The position numbers and the translations under genes were made by a program. The notes under the pieces were generated by a model, which searched no databases, was not told the DNA's origin, and worked only from the letters and a program-made list of their open reading frames with translations. Source: Micromonospora echinofusca (GTDB taxonomy: Bacteria; Actinomycetota; Actinomycetes; Mycobacteriales; Micromonosporaceae). Taken from it: a DNA stretch of 64,000 nucleotides. The first letter of the stretch is position 1, and every line of letters starts with the position of its first letter. The stretch is from assembly GCF_900091445.1 (NCBI RefSeq), contig NZ_LT607733.1, forward strand, positions 5,297,001 to 5,361,000, given 5' to 3'. Below are positions 1 to 10,487 of this stretch, piece by piece.

Positions 1-1863
<1,863 letters not shown>

Positions 1864-2024
1864 GGATCAACGCTCCCCTAGACAGTCTCGAACCATCGTA
1901 GGCGCTCCATCGGCGCGATGGTCACTGGTGGCGGCCCTCCGAGTCGGCGAAACCGACATAATATGCCCGGCACGCGCACGCGCCGCCGAAATCCGGTTAC
2001 GCCGTCCGCGAACGGTCCGGCACG

Positions 2025-3188
2025 ATGGCTCGGGTGGAACCTGTGGAGATCACCGAGGACGGCCTGTTGCTGCGACCCTGGCGGGCGACCGACGCCGACG
2101 CGGTGCACCGGGCGTGCCAGGACCCGGACATCCAGCGCTGGACCACCGTACCTCGCCCGTACCTGCCCGAACACGCACACAGGTTCGTGACCGAGGTCGC
2201 CACGGCGGACTGGGCGACGGGCACCGGGGCGCCCTTCGCGGTCTGCGACGCCGCCACCGGCGAGCTGCTCGCCTCCTGCGGGCTCGTCTCGATCGACACC
2301 GGCCTGCGCTCCGGCGAGATCGGCTACTGGACCGCGCCCTGGGCCCGGGGCACCGGCGTGGCCGTCCGGGCCAGCCGGGCCGTCGCCCGCTGGGCGTTCG
2401 ACGCGCTGAAGCTACGCCGGCTGATCTGGCAGGCCGAGGTGGGCAACCACGCCTCCCGCCTGGTCGCGCTCCGGGCGGGCTTCCGCGTCGAGGGCCGGCT
2501 GCGCCTCGCCGACCCCGCCCCCGACGGCAGCCCCGCGGGCTGGATCGGCTCACTGCTCCCCGGGGAGGTGCCCGCACCCGGCGAGACCGGTCCCGCCGGC
2601 CCGGGCACCCTGGAGGCCCGCCGCGCCGCCGTCTTCGGCGCACCCCAGCCCGTCCTCTTCGCCACCGCCGGCGGCACCGAGCTGCGGCTGCGCCCGATGG
2701 AGGAGCGCGACCTGGACGCGATCGTCGACACCTGCCGGGACCCGCAGACCATCCGGTGGACCAGCGTGCCCGATCCCTACGAGCGGACGGACGCCGAGTC
2801 GTACCTGGCCTACACGCGCAGCACCTGGGCCGGCGGCAGCAGCGCCTGCTTCGTGGTCGCCGACGCCGACGACCGGTACGTGGGCACGATCGACCTTCGG
2901 CTCTCCGGCACCGACCCGCTGCTGGCCGACGTGGGCTTCATGGCCGACCCCCGGGCCCGGGGCCGCGGCCACCTGCCGGCCGCGCTGACCGCGCTCAGCG
3001 CCTGGGGCTTCGCCACGCTGGGCCTGGCCCGCATCGAGTGGCGGGCCAACGTCGGCAACACCGCCTCCCGCCGGGCCGCCGAGAAGGCCGGCTTCACGGT
3101 CGAGGGCATCGCCCGGGGCGGGCTCACCCACCGCGACCAGCGGGTGGACGTCTGGGTCGGCGCGCTGCTGGCCGGGGACCTGGCATGA
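2025..3188 (+). CDS. Tandem-domain GNAT N-acetyltransferase (RimJ/RimL type)
   Basis: The 387-residue protein contains two complete GNAT folds in a row, about residues 12-190 and 205-385. Each has the acetyl-CoA pyrophosphate loop (WARGTGVAV near 109; ARGRGHLPAAL near 311) and the NTASRR/NHASR-type motif typical of RimJ/RimL and ribosomal-protein or antibiotic N-acetyltransferases. GNAT enzymes transfer acetyl from acetyl-CoA to an amine; the substrate cannot be told from sequence. The start ATG at 2025 has neither a clear ribosome binding site nor a leaderless box, so it is the least certain part; GTG at 2034 is an alternative. The stop overlaps the next GNAT gene by ATGA, so the two are probably co-expressed. 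Confidence 0.9.
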   Translation: MARVEPVEITEDGLLLRPWRATDADAVHRACQDPDIQRWTTVPRPYLPEHAHRFVTEVATADWATGTGAPFAVCDAATGELLASCGLVSIDTGLRSGEIGYWTAPWARGTGVAVRASRAVARWAFDALKLRRLIWQAEVGNHASRLVALRAGFRVEGRLRLADPAPDGSPAGWIGSLLPGEVPAPGETGPAGPGTLEARRAAVFGAPQPVLFATAGGTELRLRPMEERDLDAIVDTCRDPQTIRWTSVPDPYERTDAESYLAYTRSTWAGGSSACFVVADADDRYVGTIDLRLSGTDPLLADVGFMADPRARGRGHLPAALTALSAWGFATLGLARIEWRANVGNTASRRAAEKAGFTVEGIARGGLTHRDQRVDVWVGALLAGDLA

Positions 3189-4294
3189 CACCGGAGGTGA
3201 TCGAGGCCGACGGGGTGCGGCTGCGGCAGTTCCGCCCCGCCGACACCGCCGACCTCGCCGCCGGCTGCGGCGACCCGGTCAACCTGCGATTCAACCCCGG
3301 CATGCCGCAGCCGTACACCGAGGCCGACGCCCGGTGGTGGATCACCGAGGGCGCCCCGGCCGCCTGGGCCACCGGCGGGGCCGCGTACGCCATCGTCGAT
3401 CCGGCCACCGACCGCCTGGTCGGCGGCGCGGGCATCGGCCAGGTCGTGACGCCGCGCCGGCAGGCGGAGGTGGGCTACTGGGTCGCGCCGTGGGCGCGGC
3501 GGCGCGGGATCGCCACCGCCGCGACCCGGGCCCTGGCCGACGCCGCGCTGCGCCACGGCGTCGACCGGCTGGAGCTGCTGACCCACGCCGAGAATCCGGC
3601 CAGCCAGCGGGTGGCGCTCGCCGCCGGCTTCCGCCACGAGGGCGTACGCCGGGCGGCCGGCCAACTGCGCGGCGGCGGCCGGACGGACCTGCTGGTGTGG
3701 GTACGGCTCACCGACGACCCGCCCGGCCCGGCGCCCCGGGCGCTGCCCGACCTGCCCGAGGGCCGACTCACCGACGGAGTGGTGACCCTGCGCAGGCTCG
3801 GCCCGGACGACGCCGACCTGATGTACCGGCTGCACTCACGGCCGGAGGTGGTGGCGAACCAGGCCCCGCCGGTGCCACCGACCCGGGCGGCCATCGAGCG
3901 GCGCTGCCGGACGGCCGAGAGCGCGTGGTTCACCGGCGCCATCGCCCGGCTGCTGATCCTCGACGTGGTCACCAGCGAGCCGGCGGGCAGCTGTGGGCTC
4001 AGCATCTCCGACCCGGCGGCCGGCGAGGGATCGATCGGCTACGCGCTCCTGCCCGAGCGGCGCGGACGCGGGCTGGCGACCCGGGCGGTGCGGCTCCTGG
4101 CCGGCTGGGCGTTCGGCCCGGCGGGGCTCGCCCGGCTGGTGGCCGGCACCGTGCCCGACAACACCGCCTCGCACGGGGTGCTCAAGCGGGTGGGATTCCG
4201 CCGGGAGGGCCTGCTGCGCGGGCGCCTGCCCGGACCGTCCGGCACCCGCCTCGACGACCTGGTGTTCGGGCTGCTCCCCGACGATCTGCGCTGA
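3185..4294 (+). CDS. Second tandem-domain GNAT N-acetyltransferase
   Basis: This 369-residue protein again has two GNAT domains, about residues 3-178 and 190-368. The acetyl-CoA loops are WARRRGIATAA (near 103) and ERRGRGLATRA (near 288). The ATG start lies in the ATGA overlap with the preceding gene, indicating translational coupling. The pair together carries four GNAT domains, suggesting duplication of an already doubled gene or two rounds of duplication. It runs convergently into hpf and ends before a strong hairpin. Family assignment is firm; substrate unknown. Confidence 0.9.
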   Translation: MTPEVIEADGVRLRQFRPADTADLAAGCGDPVNLRFNPGMPQPYTEADARWWITEGAPAAWATGGAAYAIVDPATDRLVGGAGIGQVVTPRRQAEVGYWVAPWARRRGIATAATRALADAALRHGVDRLELLTHAENPASQRVALAAGFRHEGVRRAAGQLRGGGRTDLLVWVRLTDDPPGPAPRALPDLPEGRLTDGVVTLRRLGPDDADLMYRLHSRPEVVANQAPPVPPTRAAIERRCRTAESAWFTGAIARLLILDVVTSEPAGSCGLSISDPAAGEGSIGYALLPERRGRGLATRAVRLLAGWAFGPAGLARLVAGTVPDNTASHGVLKRVGFRREGLLRGRLPGPSGTRLDDLVFGLLPDDLR

Positions 4295-4374
4295 CCGCTA
4301 CGGCCGGGAGGCGCGCCGGGCGCCGGTGTCGAGCGCCGACCCGGCGGGCGGGCCGTCCGGAGGCCGGCCCTCGG

Positions 4375-4404
4375 CCGTGGTGGCGGCGTGGGCCGCCACC
4401 ACGG
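4375..4404. terminator. Bidirectional hairpin terminator between GNAT and hpf
   Basis: Perfect 13-bp inverted repeat (arms 4375-4387 and 4392-4404) with a 4-nt GTGG loop, lying between the convergent ends of the GNAT gene (4294) and hpf (4415). There is no long U tract, as is usual in high-GC actinobacteria. Confidence 0.75.
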
Positions 4405-4414
4405 CACGTGTCGA

Positions 4415-5047
4415 TCAGGCGTCGAGGGAGATGATTCCGTAGTCGTAGGCGTGCCGCCGGTAGACGACGCTCGGGCGACCGGACTCCTTGTCCTGGAACA
4501 GGTAGAAGTCGTGGCCGACGAGTTCCATCTGGAACAGGGCTTCGTCGACGGTCATCGGCTCGGCGGGGTGCACCTTCTCCCGCGCGATGTGCCAGGGCTG
4601 GTCGTGCTCCTCCTCCTCGACCCGGTCGGCCACGGCGGTGGCCGTGGCGGAGCCGTCGGGGGACGCACCTAGGGGCGCGTCGAGACCGGCGACCGGCAGG
4701 CCGGCGGTGGCGGCGGCGACGGAGAGCGGCGCGTGCCGGCCGCGGTGGACGCGGCGGCGGTCGGCCGCCCGGCGCAACCGGGTGTCCAGCTTGGCGATGG
4801 CCGCGTCGAGCGCGCTGTAGAAGTCGTTCGTGCAGGCCTCCGCCCGGATCACCGGGCCACGGGAAACGCAGGTGATTTCGACGCGCTGGCAGTGGTCCGC
4901 CTGGCGCGGATTGCGCTCGTGGAAAAGCTCTACATCGACACGGATAAGTTTGTGGTCGTAACGTTCGATCTTCGCGAGTTTCTCCGCCACGTGCACCCGG
5001 TAGTGATCCGGCACTTCGACGTTACGGCCCTTGACCACGATGTCCAT
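4415..5047 (-). CDS. hpf: Ribosome hibernation promoting factor, long form
   Basis: Long-form HPF/RaiA of 210 residues. The N-terminal domain (about 1-105, MDIVVKGRN...) binds the decoding region of idle 30S subunits. After an Ala/Arg-rich linker, the C-terminal dimerisation domain (about 150-210, with EALFQMELVGHDFYLFQD) pairs ribosomes into 100S dimers in other species. The gene sits downstream of comF-lpqB-mtrBA and upstream of secA in coding direction, as in M. tuberculosis (Rv3241c). A strong ribosome binding site lies before the start and a candidate stress-sigma promoter lies further upstream. Confidence 0.95.
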   Translation of the reverse strand: MDIVVKGRNVEVPDHYRVHVAEKLAKIERYDHKLIRVDVELFHERNPRQADHCQRVEITCVSRGPVIRAEACTNDFYSALDAAIAKLDTRLRRAADRRRVHRGRHAPLSVAAATAGLPVAGLDAPLGASPDGSATATAVADRVEEEEHDQPWHIAREKVHPAEPMTVDEALFQMELVGHDFYLFQDKESGRPSVVYRRHAYDYGIISLDA

Positions 5048-5050
5048 GTG

Positions 5051-5058
5051 ACCTCCCT
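5051..5058 (-). promoter_or_regulatory. Ribosome binding site of hpf
   Basis: The minus strand reads AGGGAGGT, ending three bases before the ATG at 5047. It is among the closest matches to the anti-SD complement in the window and fixes the hpf start. Confidence 0.7.
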
Positions 5059-5179
5059 AGTTCGGACGGTCGTTCGTTCCAACATCCGGTCGCGCGCCCC
5101 CGGGAAGGTCCCACTCGGCGTCGACCGGTCAGTGCGGCTACGCCTCCTTTCACCGCCGGGAGCGGGTGGAAAGACCTCC

Positions 5180-5203
5180 TACCCCCGACACGAAAACGCT
5201 AAC
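5180..5203 (-). promoter_or_regulatory. Candidate SigB/SigF-type promoter of hpf
   Basis: The minus strand carries GTTA, a 15-nt spacer, then GGGTA, about 125 nt before the hpf start. This resembles the GTTT-N14-16-GGGTA consensus of actinobacterial SigB/SigF-class stress sigma factors. HPF is a stress protein, so the match is plausible, but short motifs like this also occur by chance. Confidence 0.3.
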
Positions 5204-5295
5204 TCCAATTCGCCCGACAGTCACCCCCGGTCGCCGGGACGGCCCACAATTTTTCACCGCACATACACCAACGGGTGAAAGGGAAACACGCAGCG

Positions 5296-6000
5296 CTACG
5301 GCCGGCGCCGTTTCTCGGTCGCGGCGAGCACCGCGGCGACCGTGGGTGACAGCCCGCTCGCCGTCAGCGCCCGCCCCACGGCGGCGAGGGTGGCGCCGGT
5401 GGTGAGGATGTCGTCGAGCACCACCACCGCCGCCCCGTCGGGCACGGACGGCACCCGCGGGCGGACCCGGAAGGCCGACTCGGCCGCCGCCGCGCGGCCG
5501 GCGCTGTCCAGCGTCACCGAGTCGGGTCGGGGCAGGGCACGCAGGGGACGGCGCACCCGCACCGGCCAGCCCGCCCGGCGCAGCCGGTCCGCGCAGTGCC
5601 GGGTCAGCCGGCCGAGGTGGTCGCCGTAGCGGGCGCGGGCCGCCGCCGCGGTGTCCGGCACCGGCACCAGCATCACCGGACGGGCCTCGCCCACCGCCGC
5701 CGCCACGACCTCGGCGAGCAGCGCCCCCAGCGGCCGGGCCAGACCGTGCCGGCCGTGGTCCTTGTACGCCAGCAGCGCCTCCCGCAGCGGGCCGGCGTAC
5801 GGGCCGAGGGCGACGCAGGGCGGCAGGTCGGGCGGGGCGGGAGTGGGGCGTACGGCCCTGGGGCGCAACGCGCCGAGCGCCACCACGCACTCCGGGCAGA
5901 CGCCGTGCCGCAGCCCCGGTCGGCGTTCCCGGCAGCCGGCGCACTCCACGGGCAGCACCAGGTCGGTGAGGTCCGCCCAGAGCCCGCCGAGATCCCGCAC
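5296..6000 (-). CDS. ComF family phosphoribosyltransferase-like protein
   Basis: This 234-residue ComF/GntX-type protein has an N-terminal four-cysteine zinc ribbon (C20, C23, C35, C38) followed by a type I phosphoribosyltransferase fold. The PRPP-binding loop is VVVLDDILTTGAT, near residue 190. In naturally competent bacteria ComF assists DNA uptake; in actinomycetes its role is not settled. The GTG start at 6000 is five bases downstream of the lpqB stop, so it is probably the last gene of the mtrA-mtrB-lpqB operon. M. tuberculosis has the same arrangement (Rv3242c). Confidence 0.88.
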   Translation of the reverse strand: MRDLGGLWADLTDLVLPVECAGCRERRPGLRHGVCPECVVALGALRPRAVRPTPAPPDLPPCVALGPYAGPLREALLAYKDHGRHGLARPLGALLAEVVAAAVGEARPVMLVPVPDTAAAARARYGDHLGRLTRHCADRLRRAGWPVRVRRPLRALPRPDSVTLDSAGRAAAAESAFRVRPRVPSVPDGAAVVVLDDILTTGATLAAVGRALTASGLSPTVAAVLAATEKRRRP

Positions 6001-6005
6001 GGAGA

Positions 6006-7802
6006 TCAGTAGAGGAAGAAGGGGGCGGTCGGGTTGCCGGCGCGCGCCCCGGCCGACGGCGGCGTGACCTCCTGCACCTGCTGCGGCTGGATCCGCTCGA
6101 ACGGGCTGCTGCGGTACGCGACCCCGTTCGCCTCGTACATCGCGGCGCCGAGGCGACCCACCGCGTTCGCCGGGTACGCGGCGAGGTGCGTCACCCGGGC
6201 GCCGATCTTGTCCTCCAGCCGGCTCTCCCGGGCGCCGTCCACGCTGACCTCGTAGACCGCGGGGCGGCCGACCGCGCCCGCGAGGACCAGGGTGTTCTCG
6301 CCGTACCAGTCGACGGCCGACAGGCTGGTCAGCCGGGTGTGCAGCCGACGGGCCGGACCGGGGGTCGCCCCCGCGCCGTCAGGGCTGAGGGCGGCGACGT
6401 AGAGCGTGCCCCCGGCGATGACGGCGATCCGGTGCCCGTCCAGCGAGGCCGCCACGGCGGTCACCGGGCCGGGTACGCCCAGCGGCACGGCGGTGAGCTG
6501 CGCCTGGGCGTCGAAGCGGTAGAGGCTCCCGTCGGCGACCACGAGCCCGGCCGGCTGCCCCCGGTACGTGGAGCGCAGCCAGACCGGCTGGCCCATGGCG
6601 GCGTACCCCTTGGCGCTGCGGGTGAAGGCGGTCACCGGGTCGGTGCCGGTGCCGACGGAGAGCCACTGGCGGTTGGCGTCGGAGACCACCAGCGCCGCCA
6701 GGATCTGGTTGTCGGCGCGGCTGAGCCCGGCGGAGACGACGTTCCGGTTCGCCTTGGCGTCCACGGGCACCGGGCCGCTCGGCTCTCCCGGGTAGGCCAG
6801 TGGGTGGACGGCGCCCTCGTAGACGCAGAACCGCTGGAAGCTCTCCGGGAGCTGGTGCACCGGGCGGTCCAGGCGGCGCCGTTCCAGGTCGGGGATGAAC
6901 TCCTGGGACTGGTTGCGGATCTTGATGTCGAGCGGCCCGTCGAGGTCCGACAGCGACCAGGCGAGTTGCGTGCCGAGCTGCTCCAGCCGGGCCTTGTCCT
7001 CCGGCATCTCCAGGTCGACCTCCCAGCGGCCGTCCGTCCGGGTGGCGTTGTTGATCAGGCGGGTGCCGTCCGGCAGCCGGCGCACGGCCGTGCCGAGCCA
7101 GGCCGAGGGCCCGGCGGTCAGCCACTTGACCACCTCGCTGACCCGTCGCTCGTCCGGCACGGCGAGCGGCAGGTAACGCTGGTCGGGGACGAGGCGGGTG
7201 CGGTCGTTGTTCCAGAAGTAGATCGTCCGGCTCTGGTAGTACGTCTCCAGCGCCTCGACGCTGAGCAGCAGCGCGGTCGGCGGGTTCGCCACGTACAGCC
7301 CGCCGTCCGTCAGGCCGTCCTGCCCGGCCTGGCTGCGCAGCTCGAAGGTGTAGGTCGTGGTGCTCGTCTCCGGCGGGGCCAACGTGCCGTCCGTGCGCAG
7401 CTGCCCGACCTGCTGCACCTTGAGGGTGACCTCGGTCCGGTCCGGGGCGTAGACGGGTACCGGCTCCTCGGTGAGCCGGACGACGGCCAGCGTGACCTCG
7501 CTGCCCTGCTTGGTCTGGAGGCGGTCGCGGTCCGCCGGCACGATGAACTGCCGGACCCGCTGGTACGCCCCGTCCGGCTCACCGGCCGCAGCGGAGAGGA
7601 AGTTCTGGACGAACTGCTCGGCGTCGGTGCCGGCGGCGCTGCGGCTCGGGGGCTCGCCCCGGCTGCCGCTGGTCGAACCGCCCTCGGCCGCCGGTCCCGG
7701 CCCGTCCACCCGGACCTCGGTGTTCTCCGGGATGCCGCAGCCGGTCACGCCGCCCAGCAGCAGCGCGCCGCCGAGCAGTCCGGCGAGCAGCCGACGCCTC
7801 AC
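6006..7802 (-). CDS. lpqB: MtrAB-associated lipoprotein LpqB
   Basis: LpqB is the envelope lipoprotein encoded with the MtrAB two-component system, thought to modulate MtrB activity. The 598-residue product begins with a lipoprotein signal peptide and lipobox (GGVTGC, lipidated Cys about 22). It continues with a GerM/sporulation-like domain (about 190-300) and a C-terminal beta-propeller-like region. The GTG start overlaps the mtrB stop by four bases (GTGA), so translation is coupled to the kinase it works with. Confidence 0.93.
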   Translation of the reverse strand: MRRRLLAGLLGGALLLGGVTGCGIPENTEVRVDGPGPAAEGGSTSGSRGEPPSRSAAGTDAEQFVQNFLSAAAGEPDGAYQRVRQFIVPADRDRLQTKQGSEVTLAVVRLTEEPVPVYAPDRTEVTLKVQQVGQLRTDGTLAPPETSTTTYTFELRSQAGQDGLTDGGLYVANPPTALLLSVEALETYYQSRTIYFWNNDRTRLVPDQRYLPLAVPDERRVSEVVKWLTAGPSAWLGTAVRRLPDGTRLINNATRTDGRWEVDLEMPEDKARLEQLGTQLAWSLSDLDGPLDIKIRNQSQEFIPDLERRRLDRPVHQLPESFQRFCVYEGAVHPLAYPGEPSGPVPVDAKANRNVVSAGLSRADNQILAALVVSDANRQWLSVGTGTDPVTAFTRSAKGYAAMGQPVWLRSTYRGQPAGLVVADGSLYRFDAQAQLTAVPLGVPGPVTAVAASLDGHRIAVIAGGTLYVAALSPDGAGATPGPARRLHTRLTSLSAVDWYGENTLVLAGAVGRPAVYEVSVDGARESRLEDKIGARVTHLAAYPANAVGRLGAAMYEANGVAYRSSPFERIQPQQVQEVTPPSAGARAGNPTAPFFLY

Positions 7803-9586
7803 GACCCCACCTCCGCGTGCCCACCGTTGCCCGGCCGCCCCGGACCGACGGTCAGCGCGCCGTCGGCGCCCGGGCCGATCGCGAGGGCGCCCTGAGTGCC
7901 GGGGCCGATGGCCAGCAGCCCGCCCGACCGGGGCCCGCCGAAGGGCAGCGCGGCGTCGGCCGGCACCAGCCGCAGCGGCGAGGTGGTCAACCGGTCGCCG
8001 GCCCGCGACGGCAGGGTGAGCCGGAACTGGGCGCCCTGCCCGGGCGCGCCCCAGGCCTCCAGCCAGCCGCCGTGCAGCCGGGCGTCCTCCAGGCTGATCG
8101 ACAGGCCCAGCCCGGTGCCGCCGGTCTGCCGTGCCCGGGACGGATCGGCCCGCCAGAAGCGGTTGAACACCAGCTTCTCCTCGCCCGGCTTGAGCCCCAC
8201 CCCGTGGTCGCGGACGGTGATCGCCACCGCCGTGTCGTCCGTCCCGAGCGTGATCAGCACCGGCTTGGCCTCGCCGTGCTCGACGGCGTTGCCGACCAGG
8301 TTGCGCAGCACCCGCTCCACCCGCCGGGGATCCACCTCGGCGATCACCGGGGTGCTGGGGACGTCCAGCTCGATGGCCACGCCGACGCGCTCAGCGAGGC
8401 CGGCCAGCCGGTCGGCCACCCGGTGCACGACCGGCACCAGGTCGGTCGGCTCGGAGTCGAGCATGGCGAAGCCGGCGTCGAAGCGGCTGATCTCCAGCAG
8501 GTCGGTCAGCAGCTCCTCGAACCTGTCCAGCTCGGCCTGGAGCAGCTCGGCGCTGCGCGCCACCGCCGGGTCGAACTCGTCGCGCTCGGCGAAGATCAGG
8601 TCGGCGGCCATCCGGACCGTGGTCAGCGGGGTGCGCAGCTCGTGCGAGACGTCGGAGGTGAAGCGGCGTTGCAGCCGGGACATCTCCTCCAGCCGCAGGA
8701 TCTGCCGTTGCAGGTTGGTCGCCATCTGGTTGAACGACGCCGCGAGCAGGGCGAGGTCGTCCTCGCCGTTGACCACCATGCGCTGGTCGAGCAGGCCGGC
8801 GGAGAGCCGCTGGGCCGTCCGGGCGGCGACCCGCACCGGGGTCACCACCAGCCGGGTGACCAGGCCGGCGAGCAGGCCGAGCAGCAGCACCAGGGCCGCC
8901 CCGGTGGCGGCCACGGTGTCCCGGACCTCGGCGGCCGTGGCGTCCTGCCGGGCCAGCGGTACGAGGTAGTAGAGCTCCACCTGACCGAACCGGGTGGGCA
9001 CCGGGGAGCCGTAGACCAGGTACTTCGTGCGCTCCTCGCCGAGGCGCCCGGTGCGGATCTGGCTGGCGACCTTGCCCCCGGCGACCGTCTCGCGCAGCTC
9101 CGGGCTGATCAGCGGGCGGACGTTGACCGCGGGCGAGGAGCGGGGCTGGATGGCGTCGTTGTGGTTGTCGGCGACGAGCGCCACGATCACGCCGGTGGTC
9201 TGCTGCGGGTCACCGCCGGCCAGGTAGTTGACCGTGCCCTCGATGGTCTCCTGCAGCTGCGTCTCCTGCGGCTGGTCGTAGAGGCCGAACTGCTTCGCCG
9301 CGTAGTCCGCGCCGCTGTCCAGCCGCACCCGCACGTCCGTCTCGACGTTCTCCACCAGGATGCCGGTGATCTTGTCGGCGATCAGGTAGGCGAAACCGCC
9401 CACCAGGAGACTGGACGCGACCAGTGTGATGGTCACCACCCGCAGCTGGAGCGACCGCCGCCAGGCCTGGTGCAGGCCGGCGAGCAGGCGCGCGGCCCGG
9501 CCGTGCACGCCACGCCACAGCTCCCGCGCGGCGACGTGCCGGCGCGGGGCTGCCGTCGGGGGGTCCGGGATGAGGGAGGTGGCCAC
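7799..9586 (-). CDS. mtrB: Sensor histidine kinase MtrB
   Basis: Membrane histidine kinase of 595 residues: an N-terminal transmembrane helix (about 48-72), an extracytoplasmic sensor region, a second helix (about 230-255), a HAMP linker, a dimerisation/phosphoacceptor domain with SHELRTPLT (phospho-His about 315) and a HATPase_c domain with DHGVGLKPGE and TGGTGLGLS boxes. MtrAB couples cell-wall synthesis, division and osmotic or developmental responses in actinobacteria. The product has a glycine-rich C-terminal tail with repeated IGPG units. It sits between mtrA and lpqB. Confidence 0.95.
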   Translation of the reverse strand: MATSLIPDPPTAAPRRHVAARELWRGVHGRAARLLAGLHQAWRRSLQLRVVTITLVASSLLVGGFAYLIADKITGILVENVETDVRVRLDSGADYAAKQFGLYDQPQETQLQETIEGTVNYLAGGDPQQTTGVIVALVADNHNDAIQPRSSPAVNVRPLISPELRETVAGGKVASQIRTGRLGEERTKYLVYGSPVPTRFGQVELYYLVPLARQDATAAEVRDTVAATGAALVLLLGLLAGLVTRLVVTPVRVAARTAQRLSAGLLDQRMVVNGEDDLALLAASFNQMATNLQRQILRLEEMSRLQRRFTSDVSHELRTPLTTVRMAADLIFAERDEFDPAVARSAELLQAELDRFEELLTDLLEISRFDAGFAMLDSEPTDLVPVVHRVADRLAGLAERVGVAIELDVPSTPVIAEVDPRRVERVLRNLVGNAVEHGEAKPVLITLGTDDTAVAITVRDHGVGLKPGEEKLVFNRFWRADPSRARQTGGTGLGLSISLEDARLHGGWLEAWGAPGQGAQFRLTLPSRAGDRLTTSPLRLVPADAALPFGGPRSGGLLAIGPGTQGALAIGPGADGALTVGPGRPGNGGHAEVGS

Positions 9587-9598
9587 AGTGTGACCAGG

Positions 9599-10288
9599 CT
9601 ATCCGGTGCCTGCCTTGTAGCCCACGCCCCGCACGGTGAGGATGATTTCCGGCCGCTCCGGATCCGGCTCGATCTTGGCCCGCAGCCGCTGCACGTGCAC
9701 GTTGACCAGCCGCGTGTCCGCCGCGTGCCGGTAGCCCCAGACCTGCTCCAGCAGCACCTCGCGGGTGAAGACCTGGCGCGGCTTGCGGGCGAGCGCGACC
9801 AGCAGGTCGAACTCCAGCGGCGTCAGCTTCACCTCCTCGCCGTTGCGGCTGACGGTGTGCGCCGGGACGTCGATGGTGATCTGGTTGCCGGGCGGCCCGA
9901 TGGTCAACATCTCCGGGGCGACGTCCTCGCCGCGGCGCAGCCGCGCCCGCATCCGGGCGACCAGCTCCTTGGGCTTGAACGGCTTGACCACGTAGTCGTC
10001 GGCCCCGGACTCCAGGCCGAGGACCACGTCGACCGTGTCGCTCTTGGCGGTCAGCATGACGATCGGCACGCCCGACTCGGCCCGGATCGACCGCGCCACG
10101 TCGATGCCGCTCATGCCGGGGAGCATGAGGTCGAGCAGGACGATGTCGGGGCGGTTCTCGCGGAACGCCGCCAGTGCCCGCTCGCCGTCGGCGACGAACG
10201 AGGGCAGGAAGCCCTCGCTGCGCAGGACGATGCCGAGCATCTCGGCGAGCGCGGGGTCGTCGTCGACCACCAGTACCCGGGCTCTCAT
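9599..10288 (-). CDS. mtrA: Response regulator MtrA
   Basis: OmpR/PhoB-type response regulator of 229 residues. The receiver domain has the acidic pocket (VVDDD), phosphoacceptor D53 in LLDLMLPG and K82 in LTAKSD. The C-terminal winged helix (about 130-228) ends with VRGVGYKAGTG. MtrA is the DNA-binding output of MtrB; in Streptomyces and mycobacteria it controls cell-wall, division and development genes. It is first in its operon, divergent from the DUF4129 module with about 200 bp between them. AACATT six bases before the ATG is a weak possible leaderless -10. Confidence 0.96.
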   Translation of the reverse strand: MRARVLVVDDDPALAEMLGIVLRSEGFLPSFVADGERALAAFRENRPDIVLLDLMLPGMSGIDVARSIRAESGVPIVMLTAKSDTVDVVLGLESGADDYVVKPFKPKELVARMRARLRRGEDVAPEMLTIGPPGNQITIDVPAHTVSRNGEEVKLTPLEFDLLVALARKPRQVFTREVLLEQVWGYRHAADTRLVNVHVQRLRAKIEPDPERPEIILTVRGVGYKAGTG

Positions 10289-10487
10289 GGGGTTAATGTT
10301 TCCATCCCCTTCAGTTCGGTGGGATCCCCGTCACCCGGCACGGTACTGCCGTGGGACGTCGCCGCCCAGCAACAGGTGCCCGGCGTCGCCGCCCCGACGT
10401 GCGGGTCCACCCGATCGGAACGGGCGTGTCACCATGATCCCCGCGTGCGCCGTCACGCGCCACCGCCGTCCCTCCCCAGGAGTACGC

